DNA of 55,862 bases. It comes from an uncultured Ezakiella sp. (GTDB lineage: Bacteria > Bacillota > Clostridia > Tissierellales > Peptoniphilaceae). Numbering within the stretch: the first letter of the stretch is position 1; each line of letters opens with the position of its first letter. A program made the position numbers and the translations under genes. The stretch covers positions 1-55,862 of the forward strand of contig NZ_CALTVH010000010.1 in NCBI RefSeq assembly GCF_943913045.1. The letters are read 5' to 3'. The notes under the pieces were generated by a model, which was given only the letters and a program-made list of their open reading frames with translations, was not told the origin of the DNA and made no database searches. Shown in pieces: positions 17,710 to 25,301 of the stretch.

Positions 17710-17730
17710 TGCATCCTCCATTCTGATTTT

Positions 17731-17776
17731 AAAAAAAGCCATCCACAAGGATGGCCTCTACCACCCTCGGTGGATT
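17731..17776 (-). promoter_or_regulatory. pyr leader attenuator with PyrR-box-like sequence
   Basis: The leader RNA first contains a 14-nt stretch (17776-17763), AATCCACCGAGGGT, that matches 12 of 14 positions of the PyrR-binding consensus ARUCCNGNGAGGYU as I recall it. It folds as CCACC-GAG-GGTGG. A terminator hairpin follows (GGCCATCC/GGATGGC type, 17755-17738) with a seven-T run at 17737-17731. The 5' AUCCAC can pair with GUGGAU in the terminator's descending arm, so an alternative structure exists. UMP-dependent attenuation by PyrR is the likely mechanism, but no pyrR gene is in the window. Confidence 0.65.
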
Positions 17777-17788
17777 TTTATCTAAATA

Positions 17789-17817
17789 ATTATACATCAA
17801 GACCAAGGGCCTGTCAA
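17789..17817 (-). promoter_or_regulatory. Promoter of the pyr unit
   Basis: A perfect consensus TTGACA (17817-17812) and TATAAT (17794-17789) with 17-bp spacing. Transcription should start near 17782, leaving a 73-nt leader before pyrB. Confidence 0.9.
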
Positions 17818-17871
17818 GCATTTTATAAAAAATTTTTAATATTTTTTCCTTGCCCTTGATTTATTTTCTGC

Positions 17872-17898
17872 AAAAAAAGAGGGACTATAAATCCCTCT
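17872..17898 (-). terminator. Terminator of tpl
   Basis: AGAGGGA and TCCCTCT arms (17898-17878) followed on the minus strand by a T run. Confidence 0.85.
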
Positions 17899-17906
17899 TG
17901 TAAATT

Positions 17907-19298
17907 CTATTCGTCTATATCAAATTTTGCAGTGAAGAACCTGAGTTGTGCTGGTTCATAAACAAATTTAAGTGGTTTGATATCCTCTTTATGTTTGTAT
18001 AGGTGGATAACAGTGTCAGCAACTACGTCCATGTGAGCGTATGTGTAAACACGTCTTGGAATTGTAAGTCTAACTGTTTCTAGTTTTGGCTTGTGGTTTT
18101 CGCCAGTCTTGTTGTCACGGCCTGCTGAAACGATTCCTCTTTCCATAGATCTAACTCCGCCTTCAACATAAATGCTGGCAGCGAGTGATTGAGCTGGGAA
18201 TTGCTCTTGTTCTAAATGTGGGCAGAAGCGTCTAGCATCTAGGAATACTGCGTGGCCGCCTACTGGTTCAACAATTGGAACGCCAGCTTCCTTTAATCTA
18301 TCGCCCAAGTATCTAACTTGTTTAATTCTGTGTTCGATATATTCAAATTGCAATGATTCGCGTAGACCTACAGCAAAAGCTTGCATATCGCGTCCAGCCA
18401 TACCACCGTATGAAGGCATACCTTCGTATACAACTACGATTTCCTTGGCCTTGCCGAATAGTTCATCATCATTAATAGCTAAGAAGCCACCTATGTTTAC
18501 GATACCATCTTTTTTACCACTCATTGTAGCTCCGTCTGAATAGGAGAACATTTCGTGAACGATTTCTTTGATAGTCTTGTCTTCGTATCCTTCTTCTTGT
18601 TCTTTGATATAGTAAGCATTTTCAACACATCTTGTAGCGTCATAAAAAACTTTAATGCCATGTTTTGAGCACATTTCATGAACTTCTCTCATGTTTTTCA
18701 TGGAAACAGGTTGTCCACCAGCTAGGTTAACAGTAACAGCCAAGCAAACGTAAGCAATATTTTCTGGGCCTTTTTCCTTGATTAAAGTTTCTAATTTACC
18801 TAGGTCAATGTCGCCTTTAAATGGAACATTGGCAGCAGCGTCATGGGCAACATCTTTGATAATGTCTACGAAAATTCCGCCGTTAGCCTCTTGGTGGAAT
18901 CTAGTAGTTGTAAAATACATATTACCAGCTACATATTGGCCAGGTTTAATAGCGATGTGGCTGAGTAAGTTTTCTGCACCACGACCTTGGTGAGTTGGTA
19001 CAACATGCTTGAAGCCAAAGATTTCTTTAACTGTTTCTTCTAAGAAGAGCCAGTTTCTGCTACCTGCATAAGCTTCGTCACCAATCATCAATCCTGCCCA
19101 TTGCTTATCACTCATGGCGTTGGTGCCTGAGTCTGTAAGTAGGTCGATGTAAACATCTTCACTCTTTAAGTTAAAGGTGTTGTAGCCTGCTTCTTTAATT
19201 GCCTTAATTCTTTCTTCCTTGGAAATCATCTTAACTGGTTCAACGGATTTAATTTTAAATGGCTCCGCTGGATATTTGCTTAAATCTAAATAACTCAT
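17907..19298 (-). CDS. tpl: Tyrosine phenol-lyase
   Basis: This 463-residue PLP enzyme splits L-tyrosine into phenol, pyruvate and ammonia. The sequence follows the known enterobacterial tyrosine phenol-lyase closely: YPAEPFKIKSVEP at the start, TDSGTNAMSDKQWAG, THQGRGAENLLS, FYDATRCVENAY, the PLP lysine in MSGKKDG, and GVRSMERGI with the substrate-carboxylate Arg. The C-terminal RFFTAKF is the phenol-lyase form; tryptophanase has RHFTA there, so tryptophanase is the less likely alternative. The ATG at 19298 follows AAGGAGG; an in-frame upstream start has no such site. The gene is monocistronic, with its own promoter and terminator. Confidence 0.93.
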   Translation of the reverse strand: MSYLDLSKYPAEPFKIKSVEPVKMISKEERIKAIKEAGYNTFNLKSEDVYIDLLTDSGTNAMSDKQWAGLMIGDEAYAGSRNWLFLEETVKEIFGFKHVVPTHQGRGAENLLSHIAIKPGQYVAGNMYFTTTRFHQEANGGIFVDIIKDVAHDAAANVPFKGDIDLGKLETLIKEKGPENIAYVCLAVTVNLAGGQPVSMKNMREVHEMCSKHGIKVFYDATRCVENAYYIKEQEEGYEDKTIKEIVHEMFSYSDGATMSGKKDGIVNIGGFLAINDDELFGKAKEIVVVYEGMPSYGGMAGRDMQAFAVGLRESLQFEYIEHRIKQVRYLGDRLKEAGVPIVEPVGGHAVFLDARRFCPHLEQEQFPAQSLAASIYVEGGVRSMERGIVSAGRDNKTGENHKPKLETVRLTIPRRVYTYAHMDVVADTVIHLYKHKEDIKPLKFVYEPAQLRFFTAKFDIDE

Positions 19299-19361
19299 AT
19301 ATATCCTCCTTTTGTTTTGCTTGCGGGAAAATATTTTTCCCATTGCTCTTTTTATAACTTT

Positions 19362-19390
19362 ATTATAATAAAAAGCATTGGGTATGTCAA
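19362..19390 (-). promoter_or_regulatory. Promoter of tpl
   Basis: A perfect TTGACA (19390-19385) and TATAAT (19367-19362) with 17-bp spacing, one of the strongest-looking promoters in the window. Confidence 0.9.
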
Positions 19391-19466
19391 TGGATTTTTT
19401 AATAAAATATAACTTTTTGCAAAAATAGTTAGCACTTTATCAACCATCAGTGATATCAATTATAAG

Positions 19467-19495
19467 TTGAAGGGCAAATTAAAAATTGCTATACT
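19467..19495 (+). promoter_or_regulatory. Promoter of ogt-lrgA-lrgB
   Basis: TTGAAG (19467-19472) and TATACT (19490-19495) with 17-bp spacing, 22 nt before the ogt start codon. Confidence 0.65.
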
Positions 19496-19516
19496 TACAT
19501 TAGGAGGGACTAATAG

Positions 19517-19978
19517 ATGAACTTTGTAATAAAAACTGCCATTGGTAATTTAAAAATAACTTGTGAAGGCTCGCAGATTATAAAAATTGAAATGACGGAT
19601 GAAAATGAAAGCAAAAATTTAAATAAAATTCAAAGCGAAATTAAAAATAAATTTGCAGATTATTTTAATGGCGAAAGACTTTTGGATTATCTGCCTATTA
19701 AAATAAAAGCGACGCCTTTTAGGGAAAAAGTTTATAAGGAATTATTAAAAGTCCCCTATGGTCAGACAGTCACTTACAAGAACCTGGCTCTTAGAATTAA
19801 CAATCCCAAGGCAGCCCGGGCTGTTGGCTCTGCCATGAAAAATAACCCCCTGCCCTTTATTGTTCCCTGCCACAGAGTTGTGGGCACAAATAATCCCGGA
19901 GCCTATGCCTATGGAGCGGACTTAAAATACTTTTTGCTCCATATGGAAAAAGCAAATGCCCACAAATTTAACCTATGA
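19517..19978 (+). CDS. ogt: Methylated-DNA-protein-cysteine methyltransferase
   Basis: This 153-residue suicide DNA-repair protein removes alkyl groups from O6-alkylguanine. The acceptor Cys is in the conserved VPCHRVVG at about residue 120. VPYGQTVTYKNLA and AARAVGSAMKNNPLPF form the DNA-binding helix-turn-helix region. The length matches the short Ogt form without an Ada domain. TAGGAGGG precedes the ATG. It is the only evident DNA-repair gene here; the lrgAB pair follows after 41 nt. Confidence 0.95.
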   Translation: MNFVIKTAIGNLKITCEGSQIIKIEMTDENESKNLNKIQSEIKNKFADYFNGERLLDYLPIKIKATPFREKVYKELLKVPYGQTVTYKNLALRINNPKAARAVGSAMKNNPLPFIVPCHRVVGTNNPGAYAYGADLKYFLLHMEKANAHKFNL

Positions 19979-20019
19979 TTTTTTCATAATTTCTATTATA
20001 ATAAGACCTGGAGGTTTAT

Positions 20020-20367
20020 ATGAAAATTTTAAAAGAAATCACTATATATTTTGCAATAACTTTTATTTCAGAAATCATTTCTAAGTTTTTGCCAGTAAAA
20101 ATTCCTGCATCTATTATCGGAATTATTATTTTGTTTACACTCTTACAAACAAAAATTATTAAAATCGAAGAAGTCGAGACTGTTGGTAATTATTTAATTA
20201 AAATCATGCCCCTGCTCTTTATACCAGCTGGCGTAAGTTTAATTAAATTTTTACCAGAACTAAAATCCATTGTCTTACCACTAGTCTGTGCAGTTACAAT
20301 CTCAACTGCCATAGTAATGGTGGCCGTTGGAAAAATCACTCAAAGATGGATGGAGAATGAAAAATGA
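20020..20367 (+). CDS. CidA/LrgA-family holin-like protein
   Basis: This 115-residue protein has four predicted membrane segments and the IPASIIGIIILF signature typical of the CidA/LrgA family. Family members work with an LrgB/CidB partner and have been tied to murein-hydrolase control, overflow metabolism and pyruvate uptake. TGGAGG precedes the start, and the stop overlaps the lrgB start by 4 nt. CidA and LrgA cannot be separated from sequence alone. Confidence 0.9.
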   Translation: MKILKEITIYFAITFISEIISKFLPVKIPASIIGIIILFTLLQTKIIKIEEVETVGNYLIKIMPLLFIPAGVSLIKFLPELKSIVLPLVCAVTISTAIVMVAVGKITQRWMENEK

Positions 20368-21020
20368 CTTTTGGAATAGTTTTAACCTTATGTACATTTA
20401 TATTCTTTTCTTATATTAAGAACAAGACAAAATTGGAAATTTTAAATCCCTTGCTTTTAAGTATTATTTTTATAATTGTTTTTTTAAAAATAAGTAATAT
20501 TGAATACGAAACTTACAAAGAAGGAGCGGACTTTATAAATATTTTTCTAACACCAGCAACTATTGCCCTGGCCATTCCACTAAAACGAGAACTAGCAAAG
20601 CTTAAATCTCATATGTATGCGATAATGCAGGGGATCCTTATCGGCGTCCTCACAAGCGCCCTTACAATAATGCTAATTAAAATTATTTTTACCCTTGAAG
20701 ACGCCCACTACAAAACCCTGCTACCCAAGAGCATTACAACTGCCATAGGCATTGGCATCAGCGAAAGCATTGGCGGTATTCCATCCATAACTGTCTTTGC
20801 AATTATAATGACAGGAATTTTTGGTAGCATTATCTCAAAGGCAATCTTTAAAGCTTTTAAAATCTCTCACCCAATAGCCAAAGGCCTGGCCTTAGGATGT
20901 GCCAGCCATGCCATAGGTACTGCTAAGGCAGCTGAGCTCGGTGAAATGGAGGCCGCTGCATCAAGTCTCGGCATGGTTATAAGCGGAATAATAACTGTAA
21001 TTGTTGGAGTGTTTTTATAA
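20364..21020 (+). CDS. CidB/LrgB-family membrane protein
   Basis: This 218-residue protein has several membrane segments and the conserved TPATIALAIPL, LLPKSITTAIGI and LALGCASHAIGTAKAAELGE segments of the LrgB/CidB family. It is coupled to the upstream lrgA-like gene by an ATGA overlap. The length is normal for the family (about 220-230). Function follows the pair: export or uptake linked to cell-lysis control or pyruvate, not resolved by sequence. Confidence 0.93.
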   Translation: MTFGIVLTLCTFIFFSYIKNKTKLEILNPLLLSIIFIIVFLKISNIEYETYKEGADFINIFLTPATIALAIPLKRELAKLKSHMYAIMQGILIGVLTSALTIMLIKIIFTLEDAHYKTLLPKSITTAIGIGISESIGGIPSITVFAIIMTGIFGSIISKAIFKAFKISHPIAKGLALGCASHAIGTAKAAELGEMEAAASSLGMVISGIITVIVGVFL

Positions 21021-21041
21021 TTCTTTAATTTTTACATACAA

Positions 21042-21069
21042 AAAGCCTGGAAACAAAATTCCAGGCTTT
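21042..21069. terminator. Bidirectional terminator between lrgB and the DUF4097 gene
   Basis: AAAGCCTGGAA and TTCCAGGCTTT arms around a 6-nt loop, with A/T runs on both sides, serve the two convergent units. Confidence 0.85.
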
Positions 21070-21105
21070 AATTATATTTTTTTAAAATTCTTTATAATAT
21101 TTTTA

Positions 21106-22209
21106 TTAATCAATATTTACAGATCCAAAGGAAGATTCTACATTTATTATGAGACTTGTCTCATCATCTACATAATCATCCGTATAGGCGATAATTTTAT
21201 TGCCTATCTCTTCAAATCTAGTGAACTTGTAGCCGAAGAATTCCCTGGAATTTGATCTCTTCTTCCTCCTACCTATGAGTTTAACTGGCTTGTCAAGCCC
21301 GTCTAAGCCTAAGTTAATACTGCCAGAAACAACTTCAATGTCGATCTTTTCAGTTGAACTTTTAATGCCATCAATCTCGACTTTACCTGAAACAGTTTCT
21401 AGGTAGGCGTTTTTATAATCTATTTCATCTGCAACGACCTTGCCGGAAACTGTGCTTGCATTTAAATTTGTACCAGAAATATTTTCTATTTCAACTTTTC
21501 CAGACACTGCTTCGATATTTGCCTTGTCCATCTTGGAATTTTTAACCATAACCTTACCAGATACTGCTTCTATATTTGCATCATTTGCATTTAATCCTTC
21601 CGCATCAATACAGCCGGAAACATTTTCTAATTTGATTTCTTCAAAATTCCTCTTTGGCAGGGTCAACCTTATATCAGAAATGTAGGAGTCGGCCTTATAT
21701 TTTTTAAACTTTGGTTTAACCTTAAGAGTGTCCCCTTCAAGGTAAATGTCATAGTAATCATTTTTATTGTTCTTGTTGTCCCTTTCGTCGTATTTAATAT
21801 CAATCTCGACTTTTATTTGGTCTGACAAATCTGTGATGACGTCTAATCTGCCGCGAATGTTTTCTACATCAATGCTTTTGACTTGGCCGTCTTCATTTAA
21901 GTCATGGATGTACTCTTGCCTGGTCCTAGCATTTAAATCTTCAAAGCAAGACCCTATATTTACGCTGATGCCTTCCCATAGATTATCCAGATTTAATTTC
22001 TTAATAGCCTCTTCGGTCTTGGTGCCAATCTTTGAAATGGAATCTGTGACCTTGTCCACAAAGCTATCATCAAAAACCTTGTTGTATGATGTGTTTTTCT
22101 TTTCTTGATTCTTATTTTCACCAATGGCGTCCAAAAGTTTTAAGGCTTCATCATTTGTAATCTTGCCATCCTTAAGCATCTCTAGAATCATTTCTCTTTC
22201 TCTACTCAT
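21106..22209 (-). CDS. DUF4097 (YvlB-like) repetitive beta-strand protein
   Basis: This 367-residue protein starts with a short helical motif (EMILEMLKDGKITNDEALKLLDAIG, residues 5-30) that also ends the neighbouring DUF2089 protein. After a linker, residues about 110-330 form a DUF4097 region of repeated short strands, with several repeats of the type IEAVSGKVEIE (for example at about 210-270). This fits a right-handed beta-helix or similar putative adhesin fold. No signal peptide or membrane segment is visible. Related yvlB/LiaX-type genes are linked to cell-envelope stress. It follows the DUF2089 gene by 14 nt. Confidence 0.85.
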   Translation of the reverse strand: MSREREMILEMLKDGKITNDEALKLLDAIGENKNQEKKNTSYNKVFDDSFVDKVTDSISKIGTKTEEAIKKLNLDNLWEGISVNIGSCFEDLNARTRQEYIHDLNEDGQVKSIDVENIRGRLDVITDLSDQIKVEIDIKYDERDNKNNKNDYYDIYLEGDTLKVKPKFKKYKADSYISDIRLTLPKRNFEEIKLENVSGCIDAEGLNANDANIEAVSGKVMVKNSKMDKANIEAVSGKVEIENISGTNLNASTVSGKVVADEIDYKNAYLETVSGKVEIDGIKSSTEKIDIEVVSGSINLGLDGLDKPVKLIGRRKKRSNSREFFGYKFTRFEEIGNKIIAYTDDYVDDETSLIINVESSFGSVNID

Positions 22210-22223
22210 AAGACCCTCCTTTT

Positions 22224-22586
22224 TTATTTATATTCTTTTAAAAGTTCAGTGGCTTCTTCCGGGCTAATCTCCCCTTCATTAAGCCTGTTTAAGATATCTA
22301 TCCTGGACTCTTCTTTGCCAACGTCGTGGCCCAAAGACTTAATTACACCGTCGAGTTTATTCCTAACCGTTGGATAAGATATGCCCAATTCTTTCTCAAT
22401 CTCCTTGATTGAGCCCCTTTTCATAACAAAAATTTCTATAAAATCTTTTTCCTCTTGGCTGAGCTTTGAAAACTTGTCCTCTTCAAATTCGCCTTTAATA
22501 GTTGTCCCGCAATTCTCGCAAGAAAGCTCTTTGATAATTAAAGATCCTCCGCAAACTGGACATGATGATAATTTTTTATTTACCAT
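22224..22586 (-). CDS. DUF2089 zinc-ribbon and helix-turn-helix regulator
   Basis: This 120-residue protein has an N-terminal zinc ribbon (CPVCGGSL followed by CENCGT), a middle helix-turn-helix (MKRGSIKEIEKELGISYPTVRNKL, residues about 50-75), and a C-terminal tail motif (DILNRLNEGEISPEEATELL) shared with the downstream protein. This is the DUF2089 layout. A regulator of its own operon is the simplest reading. Its promoter is consensus-like. Confidence 0.88.
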   Translation of the reverse strand: MVNKKLSSCPVCGGSLIIKELSCENCGTTIKGEFEEDKFSKLSQEEKDFIEIFVMKRGSIKEIEKELGISYPTVRNKLDGVIKSLGHDVGKEESRIDILNRLNEGEISPEEATELLKEYK

Positions 22587-22603
22587 ATGATCACCTCAAA
22601 TAT

Positions 22604-22632
22604 ATTTTAACATCTATTTTAATATTTGTCAA
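22604..22632 (-). promoter_or_regulatory. Promoter of the DUF2089-DUF4097 operon
   Basis: TTGACA (22632-22627) and TAAAAT (22609-22604) with 17-bp spacing, about 18 nt before the start codon. Confidence 0.8.
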
Positions 22633-22746
22633 TAATATTAAGATTAAAATTAATAAAATTAATTTATTAATTAAAATATTTAAAGTTATCAGCTATTAAG
22701 TGTCAAAATTAAAAATAAATCACCTAATGGCCATAACAAAATAAAA

Positions 22747-22768
22747 ACCTGGAGACTTTTCTCCAGGT
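22747..22768 (-). terminator. Terminator after rsmG
   Basis: ACCTGGAG and CTCCAGGT arms followed on the minus strand by TTTTTATTTT; it ends the rpmH-to-rsmG run. Confidence 0.85.
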
Positions 22769-22773
22769 AAATT

Positions 22774-23436
22774 TTATAATGGTTTAGTTTTTGCCTTATT
22801 TTGTCCACGAGGATATTTTTTGGGCGTTGCTTTTATCTTTTTAATAACCAAAATATTTCTTTCACCATAGTCATAGTCAAATTTTACATTTTCAACTATC
22901 TCTCCACCAAGGATTTTTATGGCCTTTTTAGCTTCTTCGACTTCCTCGTCTATAGCAGGTCCCTTCATTGCGAAGAAATATCCTCCAACTTTAACAAATG
23001 GTAAGCAGTATTCAACGAGTGTATTTAATCTGGCAACCGCTCTTGAAACCGCTCCATCATAAGACTCGCGCTCAGGAGTTTTAGCCAGGTCTTCTGCCCT
23101 TGCATGAATTGTCTTTACACTTTTTAATCCAAGGTCTTCTACAACTTCGTCTAAAAAGTTAATGCGTTTTTTTAAACTATCCATAAGTGTAATTTTTAAA
23201 TCTTCATTCTGAAGTTTTATAATTACTCCCGGTATGCCAGCGCCCGTGCCAATGTCTATAAGTGATTTAATTTCGTATTTTTCAAGTAAAGGCATTATGG
23301 TCGCAGAATCTATTACGTGCTTGTCCCACATTTCATCATAGTCATCAACTGCGGTTAGATTCATCACCTTGTTTTTTTCTTGGATTAACTTTAAATATCT
23401 ATCAACTTTTTCCTTATTAACTATTTCTGTTTTCAT
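22774..23436 (-). CDS. rsmG: 16S rRNA (guanine-527-N7)-methyltransferase
   Basis: This 220-residue SAM-dependent methyltransferase modifies G527 of 16S rRNA. SAM-binding DIGTGAGIPGVIIKL is at about residue 65, LKKRINFLDEV at about 95, and the C-terminal TPKKYPRGQNKAKTKPL is the usual family ending. The ATG at 23436 (AAAGGCGG upstream) is chosen over an upstream TTG. It overlaps the mnmG end by 20 nt. Confidence 0.97.
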   Translation of the reverse strand: MKTEIVNKEKVDRYLKLIQEKNKVMNLTAVDDYDEMWDKHVIDSATIMPLLEKYEIKSLIDIGTGAGIPGVIIKLQNEDLKITLMDSLKKRINFLDEVVEDLGLKSVKTIHARAEDLAKTPERESYDGAVSRAVARLNTLVEYCLPFVKVGGYFFAMKGPAIDEEVEEAKKAIKILGGEIVENVKFDYDYGERNILVIKKIKATPKKYPRGQNKAKTKPL

Positions 23437-25297
23437 GTTTCCGCCTTTCCAGTTCAAGATGAATCATTAGTACATTCATATCAGATGGACTAACCCCGCT
23501 AATTCTACTTGCTTGAGACAAGGTTTCCGGCCTAATTTGTGTAAGCTTGTCAGCAGCCTCAGCTTTGAGTCCCTTTATCTCATGGTAATTAATATCCTCC
23601 GGCAACTTACGATCTTCAAATTTGTGCATGCGGGCAATTCTATCGTTGTTTTTCTTTATATAGCCCTCATATTTAATTTCTGTTTCAATGAGGAGCTTGG
23701 TTTCCTTGTCTAAATTAATATCGACTGGAAATAATTCAAGTGCTTGATCAATTCGAATTTCTGGCCGTCTAATAAGCTCTTTTAATGAAATAGCCGTCTT
23801 AATCGGCGTGGTAAACTTTGACAAAAGCTCATTGGTCTCTTCAGTTGGAGTGATTTTTTTATCTTCCAACAATTTAATTGCACCTTCCAAGACTTTTTTT
23901 CTTTCAAGCATTTTATTTAAACGCTCATCACTTGCCAGGCCAATATCATAACCCTTTTGCGTTAGCCTTAAATCAGCATTGTCTTGACGAAGAGTTAGAC
24001 GGTATTCAGCTCGCGCCGTCATCATCCTGTATGGTTCATAGGTGATCTTGGTTACAAGATCGTCGATTAAAACTCCAATATAGCCTTCATCGCGCTTGAT
24101 TGTAAATGCATCTTGGCCCTTGATCTTTCTTGCTGCATTTATTCCAGCAACAAGGCCTTGGGCTGCAGCTTCTTCATAACCAGAAGATCCATTTATTTGC
24201 CCAGCAAAGAAAAGGTTATTTATATACTTACTCTCAAGAGTAGACTTAAGTGAGGTTGCAAAAATTGCATCATATTCAATAGCATATCCCGGACGCATAA
24301 TCCGAACATTATCCATGCCCTCAATCATCTTGTACATATTCTCCTGAATGTATTCAGGCATTGAAGTCGAAACGCCCTGAACATATATTTCATCAGTAGA
24401 TTCGGCTTCAGGTTCCAAAAATACCTGGTGGTCGTCTCTGTCTGGAAAACGCTTGATCTTGTCTTCAATACTTGGACAATAGCGAGGTCCTGTCCCTTCT
24501 ATTGCGCCAGAGTACAGGGCTGATTCTTCCATGTGGTCTCTGATATAATCATGCATCTCCTTGGTAGTTCTAGTTAAATAGCAGTTAACTTGTGGACGGT
24601 CAATGTCCTCTTTTGTATTTAAAAATGAAAAAGGTGTTATCTCTTCATCACCAGGTTGGACTTCCATATTTGTAAAATTTATGGTCTTCCTGTCGACCCT
24701 AGCCGGCGTTCCAGTCTTTAATCTCCTAAGGACAATACCATGCTTTCTTAGATTATCTCCCAGCAAAATTGATGGAAAGCGTCCGTCTGGTCCTGACTCA
24801 TAAATATTTTTCCCAATAAAGACCCTGCCCTTTAGGTAAGTTCCTGTTGCTAAGATAACAGCCTTTGCATAAATTTCTCTACCATCACGAAGAACAATGC
24901 CCTTGACTTCATTATCTTCTACAATAATATCAACAGCTTCCATTTGGCGAAGGATTAAGTTTTCTGTGTTTTCCAGCTTTTGCTTCATATGCTTGTGGTA
25001 TTCAAGTTTATCAGCTTGGACCCTAAGAGAGTGCACAGCTGGTCCCTTAGATGTGTTTAACATCCTTGATTGTATAAAGGACTTGTCGATGTTAAGTCCC
25101 ATATAGCCGCCAAGGGCATCAACTTCTCTAACCAAGTGGCCCTTACCTGTGCCACCAATGTTTGGATTACAGGAAAGAGCTGCAATTCCATCCAAGTTCA
25201 TGGTTATTATCAAAGTTTTTATTCCCATATTTGCAGCAGCAATAGCGGCCTCGCATCCAGCGTGACCAGCCCCCACTACTATTAAATCGTAATCCAT
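23417..25297 (-). CDS. mnmG: tRNA uridine-5-carboxymethylaminomethyl modification enzyme MnmG
   Basis: This 626-residue FAD protein works with MnmE to place carboxymethylaminomethyl on the wobble uridine of several tRNAs. The FAD motif VVGAGHAGCEAA is at the N-terminus, followed by LSCNPNIGGTGKGHLVREVDALGG at about 42 and the second signature GTGPRYCPSIEDK at about 268. Length and C-terminal helical domain are normal. It lies 4 nt after mnmE. Confidence 0.98.
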   Translation of the reverse strand: MDYDLIVVGAGHAGCEAAIAAANMGIKTLIITMNLDGIAALSCNPNIGGTGKGHLVREVDALGGYMGLNIDKSFIQSRMLNTSKGPAVHSLRVQADKLEYHKHMKQKLENTENLILRQMEAVDIIVEDNEVKGIVLRDGREIYAKAVILATGTYLKGRVFIGKNIYESGPDGRFPSILLGDNLRKHGIVLRRLKTGTPARVDRKTINFTNMEVQPGDEEITPFSFLNTKEDIDRPQVNCYLTRTTKEMHDYIRDHMEESALYSGAIEGTGPRYCPSIEDKIKRFPDRDDHQVFLEPEAESTDEIYVQGVSTSMPEYIQENMYKMIEGMDNVRIMRPGYAIEYDAIFATSLKSTLESKYINNLFFAGQINGSSGYEEAAAQGLVAGINAARKIKGQDAFTIKRDEGYIGVLIDDLVTKITYEPYRMMTARAEYRLTLRQDNADLRLTQKGYDIGLASDERLNKMLERKKVLEGAIKLLEDKKITPTEETNELLSKFTTPIKTAISLKELIRRPEIRIDQALELFPVDINLDKETKLLIETEIKYEGYIKKNNDRIARMHKFEDRKLPEDINYHEIKGLKAEAADKLTQIRPETLSQASRISGVSPSDMNVLMIHLELERRKHENRNS

Positions 25298-25301
25298 AAC
25301 A

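Noticed and set aside
17907..19298. Annotation as tryptophanase
   Set aside because: The C-terminal RFFTA and the GVRSMERGI segment follow tyrosine phenol-lyase; tryptophanase has RHFTA and a different segment.
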